64,000 nt of DNA from Trebouxia sp. TZW2008 (taxonomy: Eukaryota; Chlorophyta; Trebouxiophyceae; Trebouxiales; Trebouxiaceae), in assembly GCA_002118135.1 (NCBI GenBank), contig BDIU01000043.1:124001-188000 (forward strand), given 5' to 3'. Below are positions 29,262 through 40,237 of this stretch, in pieces; within the stretch, counting starts at the first letter, position 1; each line of letters opens with the position of its first letter. Below the pieces are notes generated by a model, which searched no databases, was not told the origin of the DNA, and saw nothing but the letters and a program-made list of their open reading frames with translations. A program made the position numbers and the translations under genes.

Positions 29262-30010
29262 GGCAGTTTTGATTTAGGCGCAAAGTAATTTGATACTGTG
29301 TAGTGCAGTGCATTTTGCCAGCTGTGAAACTGATTTCAGGTATTGGCCTTGAAGGCATGTCATTATTGCAGTTACAGTCATGATAAACAAAATGAATCCG
29401 TTTTAGTTACATTGTCAATGGGGACCTGGAAAATTGAGAACTCGAGCTTTGGCTGCATCTTTTGCAGCAACCAGCTAGCCTTTGCTTGCAATTGTCCTAC
29501 TGATATGTACAGTCATGCATTGGCCAGGTTGTGTGCAAGCGCTTCCAGAGGCACTTTGTAAACCGAAGGCTCAATATCCTCAGTGGCTAAACCTCACGCA
29601 TCATATAACATTGACTGTCTTGCATATGGTAAAAGATCTGGACCAAGAGCGCTGATATTATAACACATGGACTGCCTGCTACCTGAGAAAGCTCCAACCG
29701 ACCCCCATGAGCAAGCAATCACTGATGTGTGTGGTGCATACCAGATAAATCTCAAGACTGAAAACAAGCTTATTACGAATTGGCCATGTCTGGCATACTA
29801 CACAGAAGTGCTGAAATCACGAGTCTCTTCTGTATCCTCATGAGCAAGCAATCACTGATATGTGTGGTGCGTACGAGAGAAACCTCAAGATTGAAAATGA
29901 GCTTCATACAAATTGTGCATGTCTGGCATACTGCAGAAGTGCTGAAAGCATGAGCTTCTCCTGTGATAAGTCAGACAGCGTGATGCATGTTGACAGCTAT
30001 TGTATAGGTC
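29262..30010. other. Convergent intergenic region ADH3/REC8
   Basis: This 749-bp stretch carries the ADH3 and REC8 3' ends. A short block (atgagcaagcaatcactgat(g/a)tgtgtggtgc) occurs twice, near 29707 and 29838, as a tandem duplication of about 130 bp. No gene is seen. Confidence 0.5.
29557..29561 (+). terminator. Candidate TGTAA polyadenylation signal (ADH3)
   Basis: TGTAA lies 296 bp after the ADH3 stop codon. Confidence 0.35.
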
Positions 30011-33000
30011 TCACAGGAATGATCCTCTGCTGATGACAATGTCACCGAAAGGTTCTTCCTGGGTTGCTTGGATGAAGTTGTTGCTGTGTGTGACTGCAGA
30101 CAACGAACGGTGTCAGTGTAAGAGCTCAAAAATTACTCAGACACCGCAATCATGACAGTATGCCTTGCAGCACAGACCAGGTCATTACGTACGCATGACA
30201 CTTACACCATGCAAACAAGAGCTGCATGTGCGTCCACCATGACAGCGCACGGCAGCCTCAGAGCTGTGATGTATGCGCAAAAAAAGAACAAGTCTATGTC
30301 TGGGCAACATATAGGGGGCTCCTGTGATAAGAAGCAGCTTGTGATTGCTGCCTGTAGAGCAGCAACGCATTATAACTAGCAACTTGCAAACTCCAGTAAC
30401 ATCTCTTTGTAAGGACATTGCAAGTGATTACCAACCACTGCATTTCGACTGCAGTGGCACCTCGAGGTAAGGACAGTTTGATATCAGGACAACTTTCTTG
30501 GGAACCAAAGCAGCCGTGACAGAGAGAAGCCACTGTACCGCAGATCTGGTAGAAGAGCTTGGCTGCTTGGGGCCTGGTGAGCGAGGCTGTCATGTGGAAT
30601 AGGCTCAAGGCAGGCTCCTCTGATTGCTCCTCAAGGTCTGTGAACTTGTCCCTCAGCAGCCTACAACAAAGGACATGCCTACATTAGAGTCGCCATAGCC
30701 TAAGGCAGGAAGAAAGAGCATCAAAAGCGCATGAGTTGGATAATGAGCTGACAGGGGATGCACTACATCATGCTCGCTTTTATAAGTTGATTGACAGACA
30801 GGCTCCTCTGCCTGCTCCTCAAGGTCTGTGGATTTGTCTCTTAGCAGCCTACAACAAAGAGCACATTTGTGCCAGAATCAACATAGAGTTGCCAGTCTTA
30901 CAAAAAAGCATGGGAGAAAGCAGAAGTCTTCAACAACAGGCCACACAACAGTAGCCCCTTTAAGCAGAAGCAGCCCTTAATCTGTTGTGCAGAACCCATC
31001 GTTAATGGGTGGATCTGCTGACATTGATCACAAAGCAGATAATTGTCGTACTATACATGTGTATATCTATAGGCCCGTGGTGATTAGGAAGTGGCAATTG
31101 CAGCATAAGTCCAAATTATGGCAGGAACTGCAGCGCTGGACCAGCAGTACATCTGGCAACACAGCCTCAGTCGTGGCCAGAAGCGCTGTTGTGATCCACC
31201 AACCCTCTGTTCAACAGCCACAGGTGCATCAATGCATGTAGCAGTACTTGACAAGCTCAGGTGTGTCATTGCATGCAGCAGGTCTAGTGGCAACAAGAGC
31301 TCAGATAAGCATCAGGTTATGGAGAAACAGGAACAAGGGTAACAGATTCTCGCCAGATTGCATACCCAATCATAGACAGGGTACTCTTGGTTATGGCATC
31401 AGTAACAGCTCTTTGAGTTTGAGTGGCTGGAGCACTGTCTTCCAGCAGGTGAAATTGAGTCAAGCCACCTGCAAAGCAAAGTCATAAAAACACTGACCAT
31501 GCTTGACGCATTCTACCACAGATACTAGGTGCATGTGTAACCCACTTTCTGTCATCCAACAGATGAAAGTGAGTCAAGCAACTTGCAAGGCACAGACCTC
31601 TGTTGGCAACTCGCCTGTTATAGTTGCAGCTCCAAACATATCAACACTATGCATACAATGCTGGAGAATACAATCAGGTGATGGTGTCTGATGCTTGTAA
31701 AGCTTGCAATCCGCAAAATTGTAAATGCGCTGTTGTATGCTTCACCTGACGGCAACAGGCAATCACTCACAGACTGTGCAAAAGTAAGCTCATTGTACAT
31801 GAGTGATACTAAACACTGTTCTGCTGGATGCATCACCTGGTCTAGAGGCAAATCCCCCAGCGTGACTCATGCCTTCCACCTCAGCTGCCTCTGGGGGCAG
31901 CATGTCCTCCAAGTGCCCTTCCAGGCCTATTCCAACCTCCCCCACATCTGTGCCCATCATCAGTTCAGACAGCCGCCTTTGACTGTGCGGGCTGGACCTG
32001 AAAAGACATCACAAAGGTTTTGGAAGCAAACCCAAATGCACAAAGCTTGAGCAGCAAGTCAATGACATGTGCATCGCCAAAGCAACAAATCCCACTATGT
32101 TGTAATGGCAACATTGAAGGGCTTTTTATTTTGTGCTCAGATGCAGAAAGCAAACTGCATAGGACAGGCGTTGGCTGAAGACTCAGACTGTCGTAACAAG
32201 GCATGGGTACAGCAACTTCTCTTTGTAAAGACACTTGATGTAAGGACGTTCTTGATGTAAGGACAATGCTGTAGGTGACCAAACTTCTGCATTCTGACTG
32301 CAGTGGCACTTCTGAGGAAGGATCTTTCAATGTACGGACAATTCCCTTGGGAAACAAAGCAGTCACTACAGAGAGAGGTCACTGTACCTGTCTTCAGCAG
32401 GCCTGGTGTCTGAGTCCACTCTGAAGGCGCTAGAGACACGCTTCTGCCTCTTTCTGCCCCTGTGCTCTGCAAGCAACTCAAGCTTCAACAGACATGCTCT
32501 CTACACTTGCCAAAGCTATAGCAGTTTAGTTGTTACAGTTGGGCTCTCTGCCTTTAAAGGCAAAGTTAGCAGTGGCAGAAAAGTCATGCTGTTGCAAGTG
32601 TACTCTGTGGCCCTGCTCAAAGTAGCAGGGGCATGCTGGCACAATGCATACATTAGTCGGCATTATGCTGCAGCAGAAAGCACCGGCAGAGATGACAGAC
32701 CATCAGACAGTGGACTGTAGTGACTCAACTGCACATTTCTTAGCCTCAACGGCAGCTATGACATGATGGACTGCAGTGGCGTGATTTTTCATATTTTGAA
32801 GCAGCGTACACGCAAGTCCTGCGTCACTGCAAGGCACTCTAAAATGCCAGCAGCTGTCACACAGCACGCTAGCTGCGCATGATCATCATGTCCTTGGGCA
32901 TGTTCTCAAAAGAGTCCATGCGTGGGTAGTACCAGTGCTTCAAACCCTGTGCGTGCTGCAGACGCCAGCATCTCGTCATGTGCTACAGCCCTTGACATTG

Positions 33001-36000
33001 TTGAAAACACTGAAAAGTTACATATGGCCGGTGCATACCTAGAGGGTTGCTGGATCCAGGAGTGAGGCCCAGCTGCACCGCCTTGGCATGGTCCTCCTGT
33101 GTCATACTGCCTGGGGTAGCTAGAGCAGCACGCAGCCTGCAGCAGCACCACGCAAGAATTCAATGACGTGAGGATCCAGATAGAATTGTCTGGAGGCAGT
33201 TCCAAGCTTCTGGATGCACCTGGCAGGCTCACAGATCCTCACTAGCAAGCAAGCAAGCAAGCAAGTGACGACAATGATAGACACACTGCACCTCAGCTGA
33301 CACATTGACAGCCTGGTCAATTACTGTCTTGGGCAGATTAGGGACAAGTGCAGCTAGGCATTGCTCAAACATCACAATATGCGCTAGCACAGATGACTGC
33401 AGCACCATGACTTTGACTGGGCTTGGTCAGCACACAGGCCAATATGTGCTGGACGTGCGGCCCAGGCACTGCTCATGCCTGCAGGGCTCATATGTCATGG
33501 AATGCAGAAGTGTGATCAGACAGGATGGTACTGTTCAATGTGTGCGCAAGGAGTTGCAATGCAAAGTCGCTATGTCCTCTGTCTTTGAGCAAGGCAAGCT
33601 AGAGCCAAGATGGGGGTCAGTTCAAGAGTGTGCATGCCCACCAAAAAGATCAAGACTGCACCTTTCTACCTCGACCTCCTCTTCAAGCATGGAGATGTCA
33701 TGAGCTGTATGGTCAAGTGGGGGCATGCCCTCATCTAGGGGCATTTGCATCTCCTCAAGGCCATTATCAAACGGCAGTTGCACCTCCTCAAGGTCATTGT
33801 TCAGGGGTGCTGCTGCTTGATGGTCTTGAATTTGAGCTACAGATGTCATGCTCAGTCAGATCATCTGCCAAATTGCCCTGGCGAGAACCAGAAACACACG
33901 GCTGCGCCAGCACTTGCTTGTCACCGGGCCAAAAGGCAGATGGGCAGCATCTGCCTTTTGATGCCTGTGTAGTCATGGCAGTGGGTCTGCTCAATGGCAT
34001 GCTCAGAGATGGTCACTTGACTTTAGCTGCGCTTTCTGTGTGTATGGCACCACGCAGGTAACATGCAGGACTGGATTGGGGGTTGCTGAAGAATTGCTGA
34101 AGGGTTGCTGAAGGGTTGCTGAAGGGTTGCGACCATACCTTCAGCGTTGCCAGGCATGATGCCATTGGCAAACAGGTGCTCAAGCTCAGTCCCCCATTTG
34201 CCGCCCTGACCAAGGCCAGCACTCAAAGGAGCCGTCAAGTGCAAGTCTGATCCATTGGACATCTGCTGTGGTCTGCAGCCTGGGAAGTGCTGAGTCAGCA
34301 GCAGGCGCAGCAGCTTCTGTGGGCGCTCCTGAATGAGCTCATCTGTGTTCTGGGTCCAGGCTCTGAAGACCTGCAACACAAGTTGCTTATTCAAACAACT
34401 ATCGGCATGCTGACTTTGGCATAACACCAGACAGCCTGATTGTCCAACACACTGCCGGCTTGTCAACGTGACACACATGCTGAGGCTAAGACACAGCTTA
34501 CAAGTGACCAGACTAGAGTCAATAGTAGCAGCTGCTGGCTTGCAGTATTGCTGATTCAAACTGTGCAGGCAGCCTGCAGTCAACTCAATCAGTGCACAAT
34601 ATTCAGGTGCAACATCTGCAGTGCAGAAACAGTCAATATAAGGCAAAGTTTGCAAATAAGTTTGATACTTTTTGGACCCAAAAAAGGGAGAATCTTTCCA
34701 GAGGAGTATTTTTTCCAGGGAAGATTGCAGTACAGCACTTGTAGTGTGCAGATGTGGTGCTATGCGATGCACGCCACACGCAACAGGCAATGTTTGAGTG
34801 CTTGAGTGATGAGTTGACTTACAGAACCACGGATCTGGACGGCATCAGCATCATCAATCACAATCTGCGCTGGCCTCTTGCGTCCCTTCCTTTTGGCCTG
34901 CATGTTCAACGCAGCATTTTCAGCAAAGAGGATGTCATGTCTTGTCGTCAGTCATGCAACCTACAACAGGCAATGAGATGTTGGCAGTCTGTATGAAGTC
35001 TCATGGCACTTCTGGTCCCAGCAGCTTGCCATAAGCTCAACGCTGCAACATCAACACAAATGAATATGGGCCCTGAGGTGATATACGTTGTGCTGTTTGA
35101 CCATATGGTCCTGACTGGGTTGTGGGTACTGGCGCAAACTGTACTCTATGCTGGACACAGTATAGCTGATGAGTTTTGACTGCAGGTCTGCATCAGCTAT
35201 GCTTAACACACAGAGGAAGTGAAACAACCCTGAAACGAACGTTCTCCAACATGCTGCAGCAACTTGAAAGGTGCACATGCATGAATCAGCTACGCTTGAC
35301 ACACAGAGGAAGTGACACATCCCTGAAACAACCATTCTCCAACATGCTGCAGCAACTTGAAATGTGCACATGCATGCAACAAGACAAGCAGCAGCAGAAA
35401 ACAGACCCTGGCTTCTCTTGCAGCTCCTTCAGCAGCTGCTTGCTCCTGTGCCACTGCCTCTAACGAGCCTGCTGCTGCTTCCTGCATGATGTCCTGGGCT
35501 TGCTGCTGACGTGCTTCTTCTTCTGTCATGCCTTCTGTTGCTCCTGCAGTACACGTTGCAGTATATCTTGTGACGTAGACTACAGTGCTGAGCAGCACAG
35601 CGCACAGCGCAATCTTACATGTGCAGTCTCAGCCTCTGCAAAAAGTTGGTACTTGTGCACGCACAGGGACTTGTGCTATCTGCTCATGCGCTTTCTGCCC
35701 CATCAGGCCTTCGCTTGGCCCTGCATTACAATCCAGAGCATGCTTCAGCACGCCCACTGGTAGCCAACAGCAACCGCAGGTCAGTGGGGCCGTCACAGGG
35801 CCAGAAGCAGAGTGCACGTGAAACAGCGCCATGTTGCTGAGGTTGTATGCTGTGCTTTGGCTCAACTTTTCTTTGCAAGTACAGATCTAGCTAAAGGGTG
35901 GTACAACCACAGGACGACCCTGCTGGCATCTGTGGTGCAGGCGTGTAAATACCTGTCAGCTGACAGGTATTTACACGCCTGCAGTGATCTCATCAGCTTA

Positions 36001-39000
36001 CACTGTGACTTTCTGAGACAATTTGACGTAGACTCTCACGCGGGTGCAGATGCAAAGTAGCAGATATGAACATGCCTGCTGCAACAAGGGGTCGACTAAC
36101 CCAGTTGGCTCAGGCACACAAAGTTCCATCCATTTCTTGCATGTCCAAGATTCTGCCTGAGCCTGCATTTCCTGGTTTGCTCCAGGGTCTGCTGCCAGAT
36201 ATACAGAGCACATGCAGATGCAAAACAAGATGCGCAAATATCTGGTGCAGGCAAGGGTCCAGCTCAGCTGGCTCAGGTATAGGAGGTGCATCCTCTTCTT
36301 GCATGGTCTCCCAGGGTCCTGCCTGTGCCTGCACATCCTGGTTTGCTCCAGGGTCTGCTGGCTCCGATGCAGATGCACATGTAGATGCATGGGAGCCAGC
36401 AGACCTCTGCATAAAATTGCAGATGCAAAACAACAGATGTGAGAATACCTGGTGCAGGCAAGGTGTCACCCAGCTCAGCTGACTGAGGCACAGGCGGTGC
36501 ATCCACTTCTTGCATGTTCTCTAAGGGCTCTGCCTCTGCCTGCATCTCCTGGTTTGCTCCAGGGTCTGCTGGCTCAGGAAAAGGTGGCATGCCCATGTCA
36601 AACAAGTCCATGCCCAGCTCTGGCACCATGAAAGTCTCCTCTTGGTCCCTGTAATACAAAGAGATCCTTGAGATCCAAAAGAAGGATGCTCAGATAAGCA
36701 CCTATTCCTCTACGTGTCAATCTCAAGAGTACAGGGTCAAGCTGACAGGAAAAGCTGCACAGCACAACACATGTAAATTATGGGAAAAGTCCGCTTGGGC
36801 AATGGCGTCCTGCGCCAGCAAAGCATGCTTGAATTGTGGTTAGCAAGAGAACACAGGGTGCTTTGACAACCAGTGTACACTTCCACATTAGCAGTAAGCC
36901 AGTCTGCTGTTGCTGACGTGCTGTTTCTGCGAGAGTTGCCATGCAATCCCACTGTCATGCAGGCATGCTCATGAGTGACACACAAGCACTACTGCTTGTT
37001 ACAAACATTGGAGACAAACTTACAATACCATTGCATCTTGCAGCTCCAAGGCTTGAAGAAGCTCCATGACTGTGTTGTGTTTAGCCGTTGCAAGAGGCGC
37101 ACAGGTATGCATGACAAGTGCACACAGCAATGCTAAGCATGGCAGCAAAGGAGACAGACTTACATGCGCATTGTGTCCTGCAGCTCCAAGCCTGTATGCA
37201 GCTCCACGACTGTGTTGTTTTGAGCCGTCAAGGCACACAGGTATGCATGACAAGTGCACACAGCAATGCTAAGTACGGCAGCAAAGGAGACAGACTTACA
37301 TGAGCATTGTGTCCTGCAGCTCCAAGCCTGTAGGAAGCTCCACGACTGTGTTGTGTTTAGCCGCTACAGGAGGCACACAGGTATGCATGACAAATGCACA
37401 CAGCAATGCTAAGTATGGCAGCAAAGGAGACAGACTTACATGAGCATTGTGTCCTGCAGATCTAAGCTGGTAGGAAGCTCCACAATTATGTTGTTGTTGG
37501 TTGCTGCAGGAGCCACGCTGGTACCGTACACACAAGCACTGCTGGCAGTGACAACCCCGACGAGAATGAACAACTTACATGAGCATTGTGTTCTGCAGCT
37601 CCAAGCCTGTAGGAAGCTCCATGACTGTGTTGTTGTTTGGTGCTGCAAGAGGTCCGCAGGTATGCATGGCAACCGTACATATCAGCACTGCTGTCCATGA
37701 CAGCTTGGTGAAGGACCAACTTACAATAGCATTGTGTCCCGCAGCTCCAAACCAGGTGGAAGCTCCATGACTGTGTTGTTGTTGGGTGCTGTAAGAGGCA
37801 GTGGCTGCCTGGTGGCTTTGACACCTCGCTTGCGACGTTCACCAGCCATGCCTTGTGTGCTGCCTGCCTCCAGGATGTCAGGAATGGTCGGCATCACAAA
37901 CATGTCATCGTCCAGCTGCATGCAGAGCACAAACATGTAACTTCTCACGGCATGCAAAACGTTCAAATGGTATTCTCTAATTGTGTGAACAGCACAATCA
38001 TGTCAACTTCAAACTGAACGCAGAGCAAGGGTCACAGGAGCTGTGTTTGAGCTGCATAGTGCCCTCATTTGGCGCACAACATCTATAATGTGCACAGCTT
38101 TGGCTTGCGTCCAGATCTGTCAACACATCTGACTTGAGTGCATGCTCAAAGTCATGCATACAGTCTAGATGTCAACCATTGATGGCACAACAAGACAAAA
38201 GTTGCACTGCACTGCAGAACAGCGCACACCACAGAGCTTTGGTACTGCAAAGGCTGGAGCCCAGATATATCTGCTGAAAAACATACACAAAGCGGGCAGG
38301 ACGCAGTGGCTGACACTCACAAGCGCTTCATTCCTGTGGTCAGCTGCACCAAAAGGGTCTCCCAGAGCCAGATTGAGACAGCCTCCAAACAGCTGGTCAA
38401 GATCTGGCACTGTGATAGCATCAGGCCTGCATGCAAACAGGTCAAGTCAAGTCCATATGCAAAATAGAGCATTGTTGCTGACAGGGCCAGCAGAAATCAC
38501 CACAGACCTACTTGGCATGCTGTCTACCTTGCTGCAAGGGTCAGCACAAATCGACACAATCTTACCTTGCTTGTTGCTTGCCTTGCTGCAGGACAGTGCT
38601 GCCCGCCTGATCAACTGTTACAGCTCGCACTTTGCGCTGCAGAACAGCCAGGAGTCTAAGTACGAGACGTCTGTTTGACGCACTGTGACAAAGAAGATCA
38701 TGCGTATTGAGGTTTGCAATGTGCTTGTGCAAGATGGGAAAGCACAAGCTCAGTTGTAGACGTTGCAGTGTCATGTGTTGGTCTCAGACTGAAGACAGAG
38801 CCTGCACTGAGCGGAGCAGTGTCTGTTGGCTGACTGTAGGGTATCGGGATTGCTTACCAGTGTGTCATTGCAGTCCTCTGCTCAGGCACATGCAGGGCAA
38901 ACTCGCTCAGCACAGGCAAGACATAGCTGTATAAATTGAACAAGCTGCCCAGCAAGACATGAGCTGCATAATCACCTAGCAGATATGTCTGCTGCCTGTT

Positions 39001-39592
39001 GAACACAATGACAATGCCGCCTACAGTACACAGCGTGACTGTGGTCATTCCACAAGTTGCATGCACCGCAGCAGAGCAGCAGCGCTGCAGTACAGAATGA
39101 AACTCTTTGCAGAGCGAATAGCTGTCAGATCATTGCCACTACATCAGTGAAAGTATGTCAGCGAAACTTGGCTATATGTCAGTGCAGTCCCTACCAATGA
39201 GGATTCCCTGCAGTCTCAATGCCTGTGGCACTTCAGGGTTGATGAGCTGCTCACTGCAAGGATGCAGACAAGAGTTCAGTCTTTTGCACATTTTCTTTGA
39301 TCATGTGAACCTGACGCCTACAGGGAACAGAAATCACAGCAAGCTTGTTACCATGTTTGCACTACATTAACATTCATGACCTTGCTCCTGTTGAGCTTCT
39401 TGCCGTGAGCTGCAATCCTGTAAGGCAGCATAAGGCTCAAGAGCTTTGACTGCCCTTCAGCTCAAATAGCACAGACCACCCTGAGCAGGCTGCGATGGTT
39501 GTGCAGCCAGCTGCGGAGAGAAGGCATGGCAAGCCTCACCAAACAGCTCCAAGCGGCGACTTCCTTCCCAGTAGCTCGTGCGAGTAGAACAT
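30011..39592 (-). CDS. REC8: REC8 meiotic cohesin (alpha-kleisin)
   Basis: REC8 closes the SMC1/SMC3 cohesin ring in meiosis. N-terminal exons: 39592-39540, 39417-39352, 39253-39195, 39020-38976, 38877-38858, 38636-38566, 38426-38321, 37915-37725, 36648-36449, 35543-35407, 35179-35087, 34897-34823, 34370-34139, 33836-33662, 33106-33039. Later ones: 32466-32388, 31998-31840, 31468-31366, 30660-30539, 30093-30011. The start MFYSHELLGRKSPLGAVW, then INPEVPQALRLQGILIGGIV and QGKQQARPDAITVPD match plant SYN1/REC8 better than RAD21. The C-terminal winged helix reads SLTRPQAAKLFYQICV then FIQATQEEPFGDIVIS, the kleisin SMC1-binding domain. The middle is acidic and poorly conserved. The join between 33039 and 32466 is unresolved (phase needs another exon), and a micro-exon near 31640 is possible. 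Two MITEs sit at donors; exons 8 and 9 have echo arrays. Confidence 0.88.
30394..30535 (-). mobile_element. MITE-like element at a REC8 5' splice site
   Basis: In gene orientation exon 30660-30539 ends ATCTGCG, followed by gTA and then the element CAGTGGCTTCTCTCTGTCAC. It ends GTCCTTACAAAGAGATGTTACTG (first part and TIR read separately). The element's own first bases complete the donor gtacag. The far flank is GA rather than TA, so the target duplication is imperfect. Confidence 0.7.
30793..30860 (-). repeat. Echo of REC8 penultimate exon start
   Basis: The block tcctctgcctgctcctcaag...ttagcagcctacaac repeats the acceptor and first 50 or so bases of exon 30660-30539, about 190 bp upstream in gene orientation. 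Confidence 0.75.
32210..32384 (-). mobile_element. MITE-like element at a second REC8 5' splice site
   Basis: Exon 32466-32388 ends GAAGACAG, followed by gTA and the element (CAGTGACCTCTCTCTGTAG ... TTTACAAAGAGAAGTTGCTG), then TAccc. The 175-bp element is flanked by TA on both sides. Removing it would restore gtaccc as donor. Confidence 0.75.
33243..33266. repeat. AGCA tetranucleotide repeat
   Basis: About six AAGC units (agcaagcaagcaagcaagca) in a REC8 intron. Confidence 0.9.
35936..35983. repeat. Perfect 48-bp palindrome in a REC8 intron
   Basis: The two 24-base arms match perfectly, with no loop: TGCAGGCGTGTAAATACCTG and TCAG, then the exact inverse. The centre lies between 35959 and 35960 (cag|ctg). 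It is in the intron between REC8 exons 36648-36449 and 35543-35407. Confidence 0.95.
36068..36375 (-). repeat. Downstream echoes of REC8 exon 9
   Basis: Two decayed copies of exon 9 (36648-36449; PGANQEMQAEAEP...DAPPVPQSAELG) lie further along the intron. One is at about 36375-36250 (PGANQDVQAQAGP, EEDAPPIPEPAEL) and one at about 36190-36068 (PGANQEMQAQAES, CVPEPTGL). They are separated by recurring cagcagatgtgcatctgca-like intron sequence. Confidence 0.8.
37024..37660 (-). repeat. Five-unit echo array of REC8 exon 8 3' end
   Basis: The last 60 or so bases of exon 8 with its donor (real: ...ATGGAGCTTCCACCTGG... to 37725) recur at about 37650-37580, 37510-37440, 37370-37300, 37230-37160 and 37100-37024. 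The period is near 140 bp. Each copy keeps a (g)caggag or ctacag-like acceptor region and an intact atgctcat|gtaagt-type donor. A 64-bp cassette would shift the frame if included once. Confidence 0.85.
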
Positions 39593-40237
39593 TGTTGGGT
39601 AAGCTCGTCTTGGCGGTCCTCAGCGACTGCTCGCGATCTCGACTTGCTCAAACGCTGTCTAGATGCAGCGCACAGGCAGCGCTGAAGTGATCGTTCGGAT
39701 CAGCAGCGAGCAATAGTCCCTTTGCTGTTGGCGCCAGTGGTGTGCGCTGCAGACGTGCTGCACCCACAGCTTTGCCTGCTGAACCGCCGCGGCTGCAAAC
39801 GATGGTCTCTGTGACGAAAGCAGCTGTTGCAATTGTGCAGCGTCGACGTTTCAAGGTGTACTGTTGGAAGCAAGCGCGCCCAGAGCTCACGAGCAAGAGA
39901 TGCTTTGCAGCTGTCCTGCGTGCTGCGCTTCGAAATCAAATGAAATGACAAGCGTAATGTTAATGCGGAAACCCACGAAGTTTCTCCTGGCGAAATTGCG
40001 TCATCTTCGCTCTGCCATGCGGCAAAATACGACGAGGTAAATGGTCAGCTGATACTGCGCAACACTACTCCATTAACATGACCAAGTTGTGAACTTTTTG
40101 AACACAATAGTACGTCCAAAAAGGCGTCATTCATTGATCAAATCCTTGCTCAAGCAGATTCTGTTCTGGAGTGCTGCAGAACAGCAGTAACCATTGGCGT
40201 GAGTCATCCTGATTATCAAGCATTGTCAGCCTTCAGT
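39593..40237. promoter_or_regulatory. REC8 upstream region and MDH 3' region
   Basis: This 645-bp stretch lies between the REC8 start codon and the stop codon of the next minus-strand gene. It should hold the REC8 promoter and the MDH 3' end. No coding similarity or clear motif was seen. Confidence 0.4.

Noticed and set aside
32906..33040. Minus-strand reading ASAARTGFEALVLPTHGLF resembles the kleisin winged-helix motif and first looked like the REC8 C-terminus.
   Set aside because: A much better winged helix with the proper downstream FGDIV ending was found at 30660-30011. This stretch stops at once and its phase does not fit.
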